Positions 52,715 to 62,047 are shown, counted from the stretch's first letter. The stretch: DNA of 64,000 nt from Scardovia inopinata JCM 12537 (GCF_001042695.1 NZ_AP012334.1:124001-188000), one strand, 5' to 3'. The notes: generated from the letters alone by a model not told the origin. Made by a program: numbers and translations.

Positions 52715-53554
52715 GTGTGTCACAATAAAAGCATGATATGGGGGCACGGGAATCACCAAAATTGGGATAGAAATCGGAAGTCTGAGCTGCAATCTGGCCA
52801 AAAACGAGGCGGAGAGTCTGGTAAAAGAGTGGAATCTGATCCGACGTTTACCCTTAAGACTCGCGATGGTAGTGACGGCCTGACCCATCGTGACAGTCTT
52901 ACAAGCAGCATGGGTCTCGAAGATCGTGAGGGGCTTAAAGGGATTGAGGGACTTGAGGGCCAAGAAATCAGTCTCATCCGCCGTGCTGGTAATAAGAATA
53001 TGTATCTGAGGGTCAAGCCTCCCCTGGGCCGTATTGTAGTAACTGCCCCTCTCAGAGCTTCTGAAGATTCCATCCGAGAATTTATCAGCCTGCATCAAGC
53101 CTGGATTGATAAGCAGATGGCTCTTTTTCACCAGGCGCAGACTCGTGATCCAAGCCGGGGGGATGATTGTGGATTTGCTGGAGAACCTTACCCTTGTCTT
53201 CTTCCTGTCAGTCAATGGGACTCAGAGGAAAAGGAAACTGCCAGGCAGCGCCTGGCTCCCATAATTGACTACTATCTGACTGCCTATACAGCTCTGCTGG
53301 GTCGAGCCCCTTCAACTGTTACCCTGCGTCTGATGACATCGAGGTGGGGATCTTGCACTCCGACGACAGGGAGAATCCGTTTCAACCTTGCCCTGTCTGT
53401 CCTTCCCAACGATCTGATTGAGTATGTGGTGGTGCATGAGCTGACCCACTTGTATGAAAAAGGCCACGGAGAAGGTTTCCGTGGCCGTATGAACAGATAT
53501 CTGCCCGATTGGAGGAGAAGGAGACGAGAGCTTAATCGCTGTATCCTTTACTAG
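52715..53554 (+). CDS. YgjP-like zinc metallopeptidase (DUF45)
   Basis: 279 residues from GTG 52715; ATG 52733 is equally possible and the first about 80 residues (Gly/Asp/Arg-rich) are not conserved, so the start is uncertain. The conserved part begins with LIRRAGNKNMYLRVKPPLG. It carries the SRWGSCTPTTGRIRFNL motif and then the zinc site HELTHLYEKGHGEGF (HExxH plus a later His). The family (YgjP, WLM-related) acts as a putative peptidase of unknown substrate. It starts about 95 bp upstream-divergent from the tRNA-Ile gene. Confidence 0.85.
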   Translation: MCHNKSMIWGHGNHQNWDRNRKSELQSGQKRGGESGKRVESDPTFTLKTRDGSDGLTHRDSLTSSMGLEDREGLKGIEGLEGQEISLIRRAGNKNMYLRVKPPLGRIVVTAPLRASEDSIREFISLHQAWIDKQMALFHQAQTRDPSRGDDCGFAGEPYPCLLPVSQWDSEEKETARQRLAPIIDYYLTAYTALLGRAPSTVTLRLMTSRWGSCTPTTGRIRFNLALSVLPNDLIEYVVVHELTHLYEKGHGEGFRGRMNRYLPDWRRRRRELNRCILY

Positions 53555-53577
53555 CACCTCCTGTTTAAGAGTCAGTT

Positions 53578-54519
53578 TTACCGGGCTGAGCTGCCAGTAT
53601 CACTGCCGCCTAAAGTGGTGGTATTCTGCGCTTCCTGAGCAGAAACCATGGAGTTGGTCATCTGGGTAAAGAGTTCTCCGTAACCTCCGGGAGTAGATGC
53701 AGGCAGGACAACAGTCTTGGCATTCTTGGATTCGGACAGGGATCGCATCACATCAAGATACTGATTGAACAAAACCACATTATTGACCTCATCGATATTC
53801 ATGCCCACAGCCTGCAGGCTCTTGATTTGGTCAACAATACCATTGGCAATCTCACGTCGGTAGTTCGCCTGTCCTTCACCCTGGAGGCGGGTCCGCTCAG
53901 CTTCCGCAGCTGCCTGAGTCTCAATGGCAATACGATTGGCTTCTGCCCGTTCGCGGGTAGCCTCTTTTTCCCTCTGAGCTGCGTTGATAGAATCCATGGC
54001 AGCCTTCACCTGGTTGGAAGGATCGATAGAGGTGATCAGGGTTTTGACAACAGTAAAGCCAAAACGAGCCATTTCGGCCCCCACTGTTTTTTGAACATCA
54101 GAGGCAACATCATCCTTGCGGGCAAAAGCATCGTCAAGGGTCAGCATAGGAATAGCGCTCCTTAAAGCATCTTCCATGTAGGAACGCAGCTGTCCGGCAG
54201 GGTCTTGCAGCTCATAATAGGCTTTAGCAACATTCTGAGCTTCAACCCGGAACTGAGTAGAGACCACAACGGTTACGAAAACGTTATCCAAGGTTTTGGT
54301 TTCTACCTTGACCATGAGTTGATTGACTCTGAGGCTGGTCTTGGTGGCAATCCGGTCGACAAAAGGGACTTTCACATGGATACCGGCACCACTGACCTTT
54401 AGAAACTTACCGAAGCGCTCAATAATGTAGGCTCTTTGTTGGGGAACAACGTACAGTCCTGATAAAAAGACCCACAAAACAAGAACAAGAATAATAATTA
54501 GAGTTACGAGGCCGCCCAT
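53578..54519 (-). CDS. SPFH/band-7 membrane protein (stomatin/QmcA-like)
   Basis: 313 residues; AAGGAG before ATG 54519. An N-terminal membrane helix (about 4-25) is followed by the band-7 domain (VPQQRAYIIERFGKFLKV, then DRIATKTSLRVNQ), a coiled coil of AQREKEATRERAEANRIAIE type, and a C-terminal segment with MRSLSESKNAKTVVLP. Such proteins form large membrane-microdomain assemblies. No NfeD partner gene is adjacent. Confidence 0.92.
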   Translation of the reverse strand: MGGLVTLIIILVLVLWVFLSGLYVVPQQRAYIIERFGKFLKVSGAGIHVKVPFVDRIATKTSLRVNQLMVKVETKTLDNVFVTVVVSTQFRVEAQNVAKAYYELQDPAGQLRSYMEDALRSAIPMLTLDDAFARKDDVASDVQKTVGAEMARFGFTVVKTLITSIDPSNQVKAAMDSINAAQREKEATRERAEANRIAIETQAAAEAERTRLQGEGQANYRREIANGIVDQIKSLQAVGMNIDEVNNVVLFNQYLDVMRSLSESKNAKTVVLPASTPGGYGELFTQMTNSMVSAQEAQNTTTLGGSDTGSSAR

Positions 54520-54562
54520 AGAAACTCCTTTTTCTCAGTTTTAGCGGTTGTTTTTAGTATAC

Positions 54563-54603
54563 AAAAAGCCTTGTAGAAATACAAGATATATTCCTACAAG
54601 GCC
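54563..54603 (-). terminator. Rho-independent terminator of dps
   Basis: On the minus strand GCCTTGTAG / CTACAAGGC (9-bp perfect stem: 54602-54594 with 54576-54568), then TTTTTG. It lies between the dps stop and the band-7 gene. Confidence 0.8.
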
Positions 54604-54634
54604 TATTGGAGAGAATCTCTCTTTGCGCCAGACT

Positions 54635-55114
54635 TTATGCCAGATGGGCACGCATGAACCAGAGGAACTTTTCCAGGGCCTGAACGTGGTCCTGAATTAT
54701 GTTGGAACTAATCACATCGAGCTGGTCCAATTCTGCGATAGCTTTGCGGTCATTTTCGATGAAGGAGACATAATAAGTAATCAATGCCTGCAAATAATCG
54801 GCAGTATCCAGAGAACCTTTGGCATTGAAGGTTTCCCAGGTGCGATTTGCTACAATACCGTCGGCCCGTCCATCTGACCAGCCTCCCAGCTGTGAGATGC
54901 GCTCGGCTGTTTCATCTGCCTGTCCCAGGACAGAATCAACTTCTGGATCCAGCATTTCATGCACGGCAATAAAGTTCTTACCCTTCATATTCCAGTGTGC
55001 ATGCTTGAGGATAAGGCCTGCTTCCTGCTCCTGGCTGAGACGATTCTGCAAAATAGCAATAATCTTCTGGCTGGTCTCTTCATCCAAGCCTGGATTTGTA
55101 TAATTAAGTTCCAT
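54635..55114 (-). CDS. dps: Dps-family ferritin-like DNA-protection protein
   Basis: 159 residues from ATG 55114, preceded by GGAGGT; the extra N-terminal frame (to 55276) is rejected. The ferroxidase-centre signature is present: AHWNMKGKNFIAVHEM, then LDPEVDSVLGQADETAERISQLGG. These 12-subunit cages take up iron using hydrogen peroxide and bind DNA under stress. Stands alone with its own terminator. Confidence 0.94.
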   Translation of the reverse strand: MELNYTNPGLDEETSQKIIAILQNRLSQEQEAGLILKHAHWNMKGKNFIAVHEMLDPEVDSVLGQADETAERISQLGGWSDGRADGIVANRTWETFNAKGSLDTADYLQALITYYVSFIENDRKAIAELDQLDVISSNIIQDHVQALEKFLWFMRAHLA

Positions 55115-55185
55115 GCTAAACCTCCGTATATTCTTATTCTCCGGATTGTATTGGTTGCAGTAAGGACAACCAGATGTCACAGAAG

Positions 55186-55213
55186 GGAATTCCGGTTCAG
55201 CCGGTCGAATTCC
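55186..55213. repeat. Inverted repeat downstream of the corC-like gene
   Basis: GGAATTCCGG (55186-55195) pairs with CCGG-TC-GAATTCC (55201-55213) with a two-base bulge. It follows the corC-like stop on the minus strand but has no T-run, so it is a weak terminator candidate. Confidence 0.3.
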
Positions 55214-55229
55214 TCTTTTGTTGGATAGA

Positions 55230-56579
55230 TCACATTTTAGAACGGCGGATCTGAATGGTTTGAATACGGCGATCATCCATGGCTGTAATGGTCATGGTAA
55301 ATCCGCTGTTTCCGGAAGCAGAGGGGTCTGTTTCGGCCGTATCATGGGCATCCCGATCTGGACCAGATATCTGCAGTTCCTGGCCAACATAGCCGAGTTG
55401 GCCACTGTGAGCCTGCATATATCCGGCCAGGGTTTCATAGGGTCCGTCCTCCAGCTCGATCCCGGAAATATCGGCAAAGTCTTCTAGGGTCATTCCTCCC
55501 TCAACATCCAAAGCCCCATCTTTGAATGCGGTAGCCGGTTTTCCCTGTTCCCGATCCGGCAAATCATACTCATCCCGAATATCGCCCACCAGTTCTTCGG
55601 TCATATCTTCCAAAGTAACAATACCGTCGGTGCCGCCGTACTCATCAATAACAATTGCCAGATGAATTCCCCGCTTGCGCAGAAGACTTATGGAGGGAAG
55701 TATCTTTGACGTGCCGGGAAGGCTAATTCCTTCTCTGACCACATCAGCAACTGTACGGGCATGAGGGTCACGGACATCCAAAAGATCGCGGACATGGACA
55801 AAGCCCAAAACGTCATCAAAGTCCTTACCGGTGACAGGGTAGCGGGAGTAAGGCATATCGCGTACAAACTGAGCCGCCTGGTCTAGGGGTGTATCGCCGC
55901 TGAGGAAGGTAACATCAGCCCTGGGCCGCATAACCTCGGCTACAATTGTCTCTGATGCATCAAAAACATCATCCAGAATGACCCGTTCATCTTTTCCTAG
56001 TTGCTGATTAGAAGATACCAGAACCCGCAGCTCATCATCGCTGACTTCACTCTCTGTTTCATTGGGGTCAAAGCCTAAGATACGGACTAGGCCGTTGACG
56101 TTCTTGCTCAGCAGCCAGATTAAGGGGGCGCAGGCAGTAGCTATAGCATCAACTGCCGGAACCACGGCGCGGGCGATTCTCACAGGCTGTTGGAGGGCAA
56201 TACGTTTAGGGGTCAGCTCAGAAATAACAATGGAAAAGTAGGAAATCAGAATGGTCAAAACAACCATTGACAGGCCGCTGGCAAAACCGGAAGGCATTCT
56301 CCAGCGGACAAACACGGGAGTCAGGTAGGGAGCGATGGCATTCGCTCCAAAGGATGCTGACAGGAAGCCAGCTAGGGTGACGCCTAATTGAACGGTAGAC
56401 AGAAACCTGTTAGGATCCCGGGCTACTTTAGCCACTCTGGCCCCGCGCTCATCCTGCTGCTCTAGCTGCTCAATCTGTGAAGCCCTGAGGGAAATGAGAG
56501 CCATCTCGGTGCCCGAGAAAATCGAGCCAACCAGCATAAATATGATGATGAAAATAATGTCAAGCCATAAAGAAGACAT
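55230..56579 (-). CDS. CNNM/CorC-family (HlyC/CorC) transporter-associated protein
   Basis: 449 residues; AAGGA precedes ATG 56579. Four N-terminal membrane helices form a CNNM/DUF21 domain (GSIFSGTEMALISLRAS signature), followed by two CBS repeats (MRPRADVTFLSG, VHVRDLLDV, GIHLAIVIDEYGGTDGIVTLEDM) and a CorC_HlyC C-terminal domain. The family handles Mg/Co efflux, despite the older name hemolysin. The carbonic anhydrase gene is 22 bp upstream on the same strand. Confidence 0.93.
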   Translation of the reverse strand: MSSLWLDIIFIIIFMLVGSIFSGTEMALISLRASQIEQLEQQDERGARVAKVARDPNRFLSTVQLGVTLAGFLSASFGANAIAPYLTPVFVRWRMPSGFASGLSMVVLTILISYFSIVISELTPKRIALQQPVRIARAVVPAVDAIATACAPLIWLLSKNVNGLVRILGFDPNETESEVSDDELRVLVSSNQQLGKDERVILDDVFDASETIVAEVMRPRADVTFLSGDTPLDQAAQFVRDMPYSRYPVTGKDFDDVLGFVHVRDLLDVRDPHARTVADVVREGISLPGTSKILPSISLLRKRGIHLAIVIDEYGGTDGIVTLEDMTEELVGDIRDEYDLPDREQGKPATAFKDGALDVEGGMTLEDFADISGIELEDGPYETLAGYMQAHSGQLGYVGQELQISGPDRDAHDTAETDPSASGNSGFTMTITAMDDRRIQTIQIRRSKM

Positions 56580-56601
56580 GTTTATTCCTTATGCAGCCAA
56601 T

Positions 56602-57315
56602 CTAGAAGCTGAGAACTTCTACCAGGCCGTTTGTCATAACATAGCGGGCACCGATAATCTTCAATTTTTCTTGAGACAGGGCCTGGCGGATCACCTCAGA
56701 CTGATCAACCAGACGCTCGATCTGCATGGAAATGTGAATGCGTTCAATATCATTGGGATTGGTGATTTCTGCTTTATGCGCAATTTCAATGGTTTTTAAG
56801 GCCTGCTTCATAGTGAACGGCATGGAAGAGGTGGCTTTATCGGTTCCGATGGAAGCAGCCGCCGCAGTGTCCTGAGGGTCCTGTGATACTGCATCATCCT
56901 TTTGCACTGATGCTGCGGCTTCCTGCAGAATGGAGCAGCCCTGGTGAGTTAAAACTACAATGATGCTCACATGAAGATGATCAACTGCATATTCCAGTGA
57001 TTCCAGCCCGGCCTGATCGATGGTTGCTCCTGCAGTACGCACGGTAAAAAGATCGCCAAGCCCCTGATCAAAAATGATTTCTGCGGGGACCCGAGAATCA
57101 GAGCAGGTAAGGATTGCTGCCTGAGGATTTTGCCCCTGTAGTAAGGATCGCCTGGTTTCTGCGTCTTGCCAGGGGTGTTCGCTGGTTCCCTGGGCAAAGC
57201 GTTTGTTGCCTTGAAGCATACGGGTCCAGGTCCCGTTGGCTCGATTTTCCTCATTCATCTCAGAAAGGGCAGTAGTGTCTTCCCGTGAGTTTGCATTGTC
57301 TATCTGTGAAGTCAT
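56602..57315 (-). CDS. Beta-class carbonic anhydrase
   Basis: 237 residues from ATG 57315 (a TTG at 57333 is in frame but unsupported; no clear ribosome site). Zinc ligands and active residues are visible: CSDSRVPAE (Cys, Asp-Arg dyad) and THQGCSI (His-x2-Cys). VRTAGATID follows the first motif as in the family. A loop of about 35 extra residues (AAASVQKDDAVSQDP...) follows the His/Cys site. Supplies bicarbonate, which PEP carboxylase and fatty-acid synthesis need. Overlap of transcription with the CorC-like gene is likely. Confidence 0.94.
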   Translation of the reverse strand: MTSQIDNANSREDTTALSEMNEENRANGTWTRMLQGNKRFAQGTSEHPWQDAETRRSLLQGQNPQAAILTCSDSRVPAEIIFDQGLGDLFTVRTAGATIDQAGLESLEYAVDHLHVSIIVVLTHQGCSILQEAAASVQKDDAVSQDPQDTAAAASIGTDKATSSMPFTMKQALKTIEIAHKAEITNPNDIERIHISMQIERLVDQSEVIRQALSQEKLKIIGARYVMTNGLVEVLSF

Positions 57316-57397
57316 ATCTCTATTATGAAGCAAGATAACGATGTCTTTACAAATCGTTGAAATTAGGCAGGTGAATGCAGATTTTTGCTTAACTACT

Positions 57398-57406
57398 TGT
57401 TATAAT
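57398..57406 (+). promoter_or_regulatory. Extended -10 promoter (TGTTATAAT)
   Basis: A perfect TATAAT preceded by TGn, 65 bp before the GTG start of the DUF2974-type gene. No -35 is needed for this class. Confidence 0.6.
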
Positions 57407-57470
57407 TAAACCGACTCCGGGTGTTAAGCTGACTCAGAGTATTAACTGCAATAAAATAGGAGCTACCTGC

Positions 57471-58106
57471 GTGTATCACAATAACCTTTCTGACTACATA
57501 TGGTGGTGTGGTACTGTAACTTTTGATAAAAGTCCGCTTAATCTTTTTGACGGCATGGTCTTTTCTCAATTAGCATACGCGAATATTGAAGACCTTCCGA
57601 TGAGTGATAAAAAAGAAATGACATTGCGCGAGCTTCATTCACGGCTTTATCAGACCGGTAAATTTAAAAACACCGGACTTGGAAATGCTGCTGAGGCGGA
57701 ACGTTTTTTTGACCTGGTTTGCAGAAGCAAGCGCTTTTCGGGGGTTGTCCTGGAAAATTGGCAAACCACTTTCAGCTCGGAAGAGGATGAACAGTTTGTA
57801 GCAATGGCCTTCAGAACGCAGGCTAGTGAAGCTGATGAGGCTAGTGAGGCGAAGGAGGAAGGAGCACCAGTTCGATACCTTGCTTTTCGCGGAACAGATG
57901 ATTCTGTTGTTGGCTGGAAAGAAGATTTCATGATCAGCTTCAGCGTAACGTCTGCTCAGAAAAAAGCATTGAAATATTTACATGATGCCCTCAGATACAA
58001 TGGGTTGTACTATGTGGGAGGTCATTCCAAGGGAGCGAATCTGGCACTCTATTCAACATGTTTATGCGATGATGAGGATCGGGCACAAATTCTGAAGCCT
58101 ATTTGA
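57471..58106 (+). pseudogene. Truncated DUF2974/Mbeg1-like alpha/beta hydrolase
   Basis: 211 residues from GTG 57471 (AGGAG eight bases upstream). The start NLSDYIWWCGTVTFDKSPLN and the nucleophile elbow GGHSKGANLALY (about residues 185-196) are those of DUF2974 lipase-like proteins, which normally run near 400 residues. Here the frame ends 10-15 residues after the elbow, so the C-terminal half with the catalytic His/Asp is missing. The sequence becomes AT-rich and unrelated at about 58100. A working enzyme is unlikely. The other broken end of this insertion is a TetR stub at 61003. Confidence 0.72.
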
Positions 58107-59096
58107 GTAACAATCATACGAAACTAGCAGAAGAAATTTGTGAACGAAACGGAGTTGATTTTGATGTCATCGTTGGACAAATATAAACCACTCAATGTTC
58201 CTGATAAATTCAATCGTCCTCTTCAAGCAAGGAGCTACCCAGTTGGTTATGAAGAACTCTACCTATCGTTTTACGATTTTGAACTGGTCAAAGATTTGAT
58301 TGATTATTGGGGACTCTTATATTATCAACCTAAGAAGGATTCTTGAAGTATGCAGAACAATTTAGAAAACAATCCTTTAAAGGTGAAAACCACTCCGATA
58401 AAATACGATTAAAAAGGCGACTAGACAAGAAGCTAGACAGCCTTTTTTGAGGAGTTAAAAACAAAACTATTAAAAAAGATGAGTCAAAACGCTTGCTGGA
58501 TGGCATTCAAACAGACGGGCTATACTCGATTGGTACTATAAAAATGAAATGGAATATAAAGTCGAATTAAATAGTCTGGACAATTTCAAGCCTAGTCAGG
58601 TGCACGCAATACATTAACAACTGTCCGTGAGCGGGGGGATATGGACAGACTAATCTCACTTGGTGGAGATATTTTTTCAGGAAGTATCCCACAGAAACAG
58701 AAATCAATGATTGGCTTTAGTTTGATTTATCGATTCCTTGGTTATTATGATTTGATAGAAGATGACGTATGAGAGTTGTAAAGAAAATTTACGAGGGAAT
58801 CTCCTTCTTTCCTGATAAAAACGAATTCTGGAATCTCTACATTATCCTAATAAAGGAAAAAGAGTTTTTTTCTTAGACACTTTTGCGCGGGAAGCTGCTA
58901 ACCTTGATTATCCTGCTCACTACTGATGTGGTCTGGTTTTTGTTCTTAGTGAATTCTCATTTTATGTGGGTGAAAGGATATATTAGGAACCAAGCAAGGA
59001 TTGGAACTTAACTTCTTTATTTTGTTTTTAATTGCTGTTATTATATTAACACTTTACTTTGTAACACCAAAAAATACATTAAGGAGCTAGATATAT
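58107..59096 (+). other. AT-rich decayed region, no intact gene
   Basis: Short reading frames, each stopped or shifted, run in the plus direction. One of 26 codons (58106-58183) is followed by a 60-residue frame from ATG 58164 (to 58346). A third (around 58350-58455) begins LKYAEQFRKQSF. A longer piece (around 58620-58770) reads DMDRLISLGGDIFSG and ends in YYDLIEDDV, its stop overlapping the next ATG at 58768 (ATGA). Small remnants continue to 58975. The fragments read as coding DNA but I recognise no family. Interrupted frames and low GC indicate imported DNA in decay. Confidence 0.6.
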
Positions 59097-59759
59097 ATGA
59101 GTATGAATGATATAAAATTGTTTTCTAAGAAAAATATGGCCTATGATCCAACCGGCCATGATTATTTACATGCGCAAAGAGTTGCAGAAACAGCTACAAA
59201 AATCTATAGAGCGGATTATGACTCAAAAATAACAGCCGAGGGCCTTTACATTGTCGAAGCTGCCAGTTATTTACATGATACCATAGATGAGAAAATTACA
59301 ATGAATATGAATACTCGGCTAAAAGAAGTGCAGGCTTTACTCGAAAAAGAAAACATCTCAACTAAGGCTAACAATGACATTTGGAACATTATTCAACATA
59401 TGTCGTATTCTAAAAACATTGAACATCACTATCGGCTTTCTGACGAAGGTAAATGCGTCCAAGATGCTGATAGGATTGACGCTTTAGGCGCGATTGGAAT
59501 TGCGCGCGCATTTGCCTATGGCGGCCATGCTGGTCAGGAAATATATAATCCCCGCATATTAGTCATGAAATTTAAGAATCATGATGATTACCGTAAGCAC
59601 AAAGGAACGACCATTAATCACTTTTATGAAAAACTACTAAAGTTGGCGGGCTTAATGAATACAAGAACTGGAAAGGAGGAAGCGCAACGACGAACGCAAT
59701 ATATGTATGACTTTTTAACCGAGTTCAAAATAGAAACGGGGGCTGAAAATGAGGCATAA
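59097..59759 (+). CDS. HD-domain phosphohydrolase (YedJ-like)
   Basis: 220 residues; AAGGAG 59081-59086 before ATG 59097. The metal-binding HD-superfamily pattern is visible: HDYLHAQRV (His), YLHDTIDE (His-Asp) and DADRIDALGAIGIARAF (Asp). Members hydrolyse phosphate esters or nucleotides; substrate unknown. Codon use is far more AT-rich than its neighbours, resembling low-GC Firmicutes, so recent transfer is likely. Intact within a decayed island. Confidence 0.88.
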   Translation: MSMNDIKLFSKKNMAYDPTGHDYLHAQRVAETATKIYRADYDSKITAEGLYIVEAASYLHDTIDEKITMNMNTRLKEVQALLEKENISTKANNDIWNIIQHMSYSKNIEHHYRLSDEGKCVQDADRIDALGAIGIARAFAYGGHAGQEIYNPRILVMKFKNHDDYRKHKGTTINHFYEKLLKLAGLMNTRTGKEEAQRRTQYMYDFLTEFKIETGAENEA

Positions 59760-59957
59760 TGACTATCTATTAGATAAACACTATTTTGAAAAAGTTACCG
59801 CACTCTTTGATAAAGGCCAAAAAAGCCTCAAAAAATTATAGTTGTCGAACATGCTGTGATTAACAGCTTAAGTTTTATGAACTATTTATGTGATCATTAT
59901 CAAGTGTTCTTTATCCCCAAACCGAAAAGTATTGACCAAAAAGTTTTGAAATCCTGG
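59749..59957 (+). pseudogene. Frameshifted gene fragment cut by the IS element
   Basis: ATG 59749 overlaps the HD gene end. The frame stops at 59841, but sequence in another frame continues as IIVVEHAVINSLSFMNYL... up to the IS left end at 59958. Thus one gene carries a frameshift and its 3' part has been lost or separated by the IS. Family not recognised. Confidence 0.55.
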
Positions 59958-59976
59958 TTTGTCAGTTTAGGTTAGA
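59958..59976 (+). repeat. IS30 left terminal inverted repeat
   Basis: 19 bp, one mismatch with the right end. Confidence 0.85.
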
Positions 59977-60039
59977 TAGAGATCATGTGTGTTAGGTTCG
60001 AGTAAAAATCCATTCTTTAATCGAAGAAAGCTAACACGC

Positions 60040-60996
60040 ATGGCGTATACACACCTTATCATGACTGAGTTAGCAATGATAGAAGCCTACTGGAATGCGC
60101 GTGTTCCTGTTACCCTCATTGCTCACCATCTGAAACGCTGCCGGCAAACTATTTATACCGTCATCTCCCGTTTCAAGAACGGTTCCACTGCGTACACGTA
60201 TTACCAGCAGTATCAAGCAAACAAAAAGAAGTGTGGCAGAAAACTCCTGAAGATACATCCCCATCATTACGAAATGATAGTAGACCTTTTACACAAGGGA
60301 TGGAGTTTCGATGTGATCACCGGAGTCTTGAACAAAGAGTTACCCTATTCTGCAAGCACGTTGTATAGGCGTGCTCAGGATGGCGTGTTTGATAAGACTA
60401 CTCTTCCATGGAAAGGTAAACGCCACCGTAACGGTGTCAAAGATAAGCGTGGTGGACGCTACATTTTCCGTAGACATCTTCAAGAACGCGGTCAGCTCTT
60501 TCCCCATTATCGTAACGAGTTCGGTCACTTGGAAGGCGATACTATCGTGGGAGCTCACCACAAAAGTTGTATCCTTACCCTAGGAGAAAGACAGTCGAAA
60601 GCTATTATCGCATTAGAAACACAAGGAAGAACCGCCTGTGATATGGAGCATGCTTTAGATACGTGGATGACCGGGCTGCCTCGTCATATATTTAAGTCTA
60701 TGACATGTGATTGTGGTAAAGAACTCTCGAACTGGAAAACTGTTCCCAATAAGCATAATATTGATATTTTCTTCGCAGACCCAGGATGCCCAGGACAGCG
60801 TGGATTAAACAAGAACTCAAACGGGCTCTTACGCCGTGATGGGTTGACTAAAAGGAAAGATTTCACAGGCCTATCACAAGCTTTTATTAGTAGCGTGACT
60901 CACTACCGTAATAGTATTCCTCGTAAGAGTCTAAACTATAAAACACCAATACAAGTATCAACCGAATACCCAACACACACGTCTAACTTAAACTGA
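60040..60996 (+). CDS. IS30-family transposase with Lys at the catalytic Glu position
   Basis: 318 residues from ATG 60040 (a GTG at 59989 would add 17 residues). N-terminal HTH of LTxIERAxIE type (ELAMIEAYWNARVPVTLIAHHLKRCRQTIYTVI). DDE core: first Asp in LEGDTIVG, second Asp in MTCDCGKEL. The third position, 34 residues after the second Asp and normally Glu in NENxNGLLR, reads NKNSNGLLR. The change AAG for GAG is one base. The retained context (RGLN, NGLLR, RNSIPRKSLNYKTP) is standard. Without Glu the enzyme should be inactive. Confidence 0.9.
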   Translation: MAYTHLIMTELAMIEAYWNARVPVTLIAHHLKRCRQTIYTVISRFKNGSTAYTYYQQYQANKKKCGRKLLKIHPHHYEMIVDLLHKGWSFDVITGVLNKELPYSASTLYRRAQDGVFDKTTLPWKGKRHRNGVKDKRGGRYIFRRHLQERGQLFPHYRNEFGHLEGDTIVGAHHKSCILTLGERQSKAIIALETQGRTACDMEHALDTWMTGLPRHIFKSMTCDCGKELSNWKTVPNKHNIDIFFADPGCPGQRGLNKNSNGLLRRDGLTKRKDFTGLSQAFISSVTHYRNSIPRKSLNYKTPIQVSTEYPTHTSNLN

Positions 60997-61000
60997 CAAA
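60982..61000 (-). repeat. IS30 right terminal inverted repeat
   Basis: 19 bp, pairs with 59958-59976 apart from one base. Confidence 0.85.
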
Positions 61001-61002
61001 TC

Positions 61003-61179
61003 AAGAATATTAATGATGCCTTTATGGCTAGTTCTGCTATTTTTGCTGTGATGGACGGCCTGCAGCTCCAATGGTTGTTAGATAGGAAGAATGTCAAATT
61101 AGCTGATTACACAGAGTACGCTATTACTGCAATTGTCCGTTCTGTCATTCCTCTCAACGGTGAATCTTCCACTTTGTGA
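61003..61179 (+). pseudogene. C-terminal stub of a TetR-family regulator
   Basis: 58 codons to TGA 61179, with no start. The sequence FMASSAIFAVMDGLQLQWLLD followed by VKLADYTEYAITAIV is typical of the ligand-domain end of TetR/AcrR proteins. Codon use matches the host. The N-terminal HTH and most of the ligand domain are gone, replaced by the island and the IS. Confidence 0.72.
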
Positions 61180-61372
61180 GTCTTTCGCCTTTGAGCCTTC
61201 CGTTTTGGTACTATGTGTAAACAGGTTTCTTTGCTAGGCGAAGGTAAAAATTAGGGGGACAGTTCTGTTGAATTGCCCCCCATCATGTTTTGCTTCTTGC
61301 AAAATCAGGCAGTATTTTCAGTTGCACCTAGTCGGGTTCTGCTCTCTGCCTTAACGAATTCCTTAACGAATT

Positions 61373-61867
61373 CTATTTTTCTGACTCAGCAAGGCGCTTG
61401 CGGGCTGCGACAATTTCTTCCTCAGCCTTGGCAGCATTAGTCCAGTATGAGCCGGGCTTAACTTCCTTGCCAGGCTCTAAAGCCTTGTATTGATTGAAGA
61501 AATGATCAATTTCATCTTTGTGAAAATCAGAAACGTCATTGATGTCTTTAATGTTGTCAAAACGGACATCGGCGGGTACGCACAGAACCTTGTCATCGCC
61601 GCCAGCTTCGTCAACCATGTGGTACAGACCAACAGCGCGGCATTCCACTGTGCAGCCGGGGAAGACCGGCTCAGGGAGCATGACCAGGGCATCCAGAGGA
61701 TCTCCATCTTCGCCCAGGGTGCCGTCAATATATCCATAGTTATCGGGATAAACCATGGAAGTGAACAAGATGCGGTCCAGCTTAATACGGCCAGTCTCAT
61801 GGTCAACTTCGTACTTGTTATGAGAGCCCTGGGGGATCTCCACCAAAACATCAAATGTCTCTGCCAT
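61373..61867 (-). CDS. ppa: Inorganic pyrophosphatase
   Basis: 164 residues from ATG 61867 with AAAGGAGT upstream; a longer frame to 62029 is unsupported. Family I (soluble) enzyme: the metal-binding DGDPLDALV motif, plus [14 protein letters not shown] and [16 protein letters not shown]. Hydrolyses pyrophosphate to drive biosynthesis. The C-terminal tail of about 20 residues is helical. The gene follows glgE on the same strand with a 180-bp gap. Confidence 0.97.
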   Translation of the reverse strand: MAETFDVLVEIPQGSHNKYEVDHETGRIKLDRILFTSMVYPDNYGYIDGTLGEDGDPLDALVMLPEPVFPGCTVECRAVGLYHMVDEAGGDDKVLCVPADVRFDNIKDINDVSDFHKDEIDHFFNQYKALEPGKEVKPGSYWTNAAKAEEEIVAARKRLAESEK

Positions 61868-62047
61868 TTTTACTCCTTTGATAGTTGCTTCTGGTGCGGC
61901 TTCAAGCGCAGGCAATACAACATGCTTGGTGCATAATGCAAGGCAATGTTTGCCGGCACTTTCCGCCCTAATTATACGGTATTGAGCGGATTGCTTATTG
62001 GTGATTGCAAATAAATTAACTCCTGACAATCCTCATGTGACACAATC

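Larger units (their letters stand above)
59958..61000 (+). mobile_element. IS30-family insertion sequence, 1043 bp
   Basis: Bounded by 19-bp terminal inverted repeats with one mismatch: TTTGTCAGTTTAGGTTAGA on the left and the reverse complement of TCTAACTTAAACTGACAAA on the right. It encodes a single transposase. No short target duplication is visible (left flank ends TGG, right flank begins TCA), so the ends may have been rearranged after insertion. Confidence 0.88.

Noticed and set aside
59955-61003. Target-site duplication around the IS30 element
   Set aside because: The flanking trinucleotides differ (TGG and TCA), so no duplication can be claimed.
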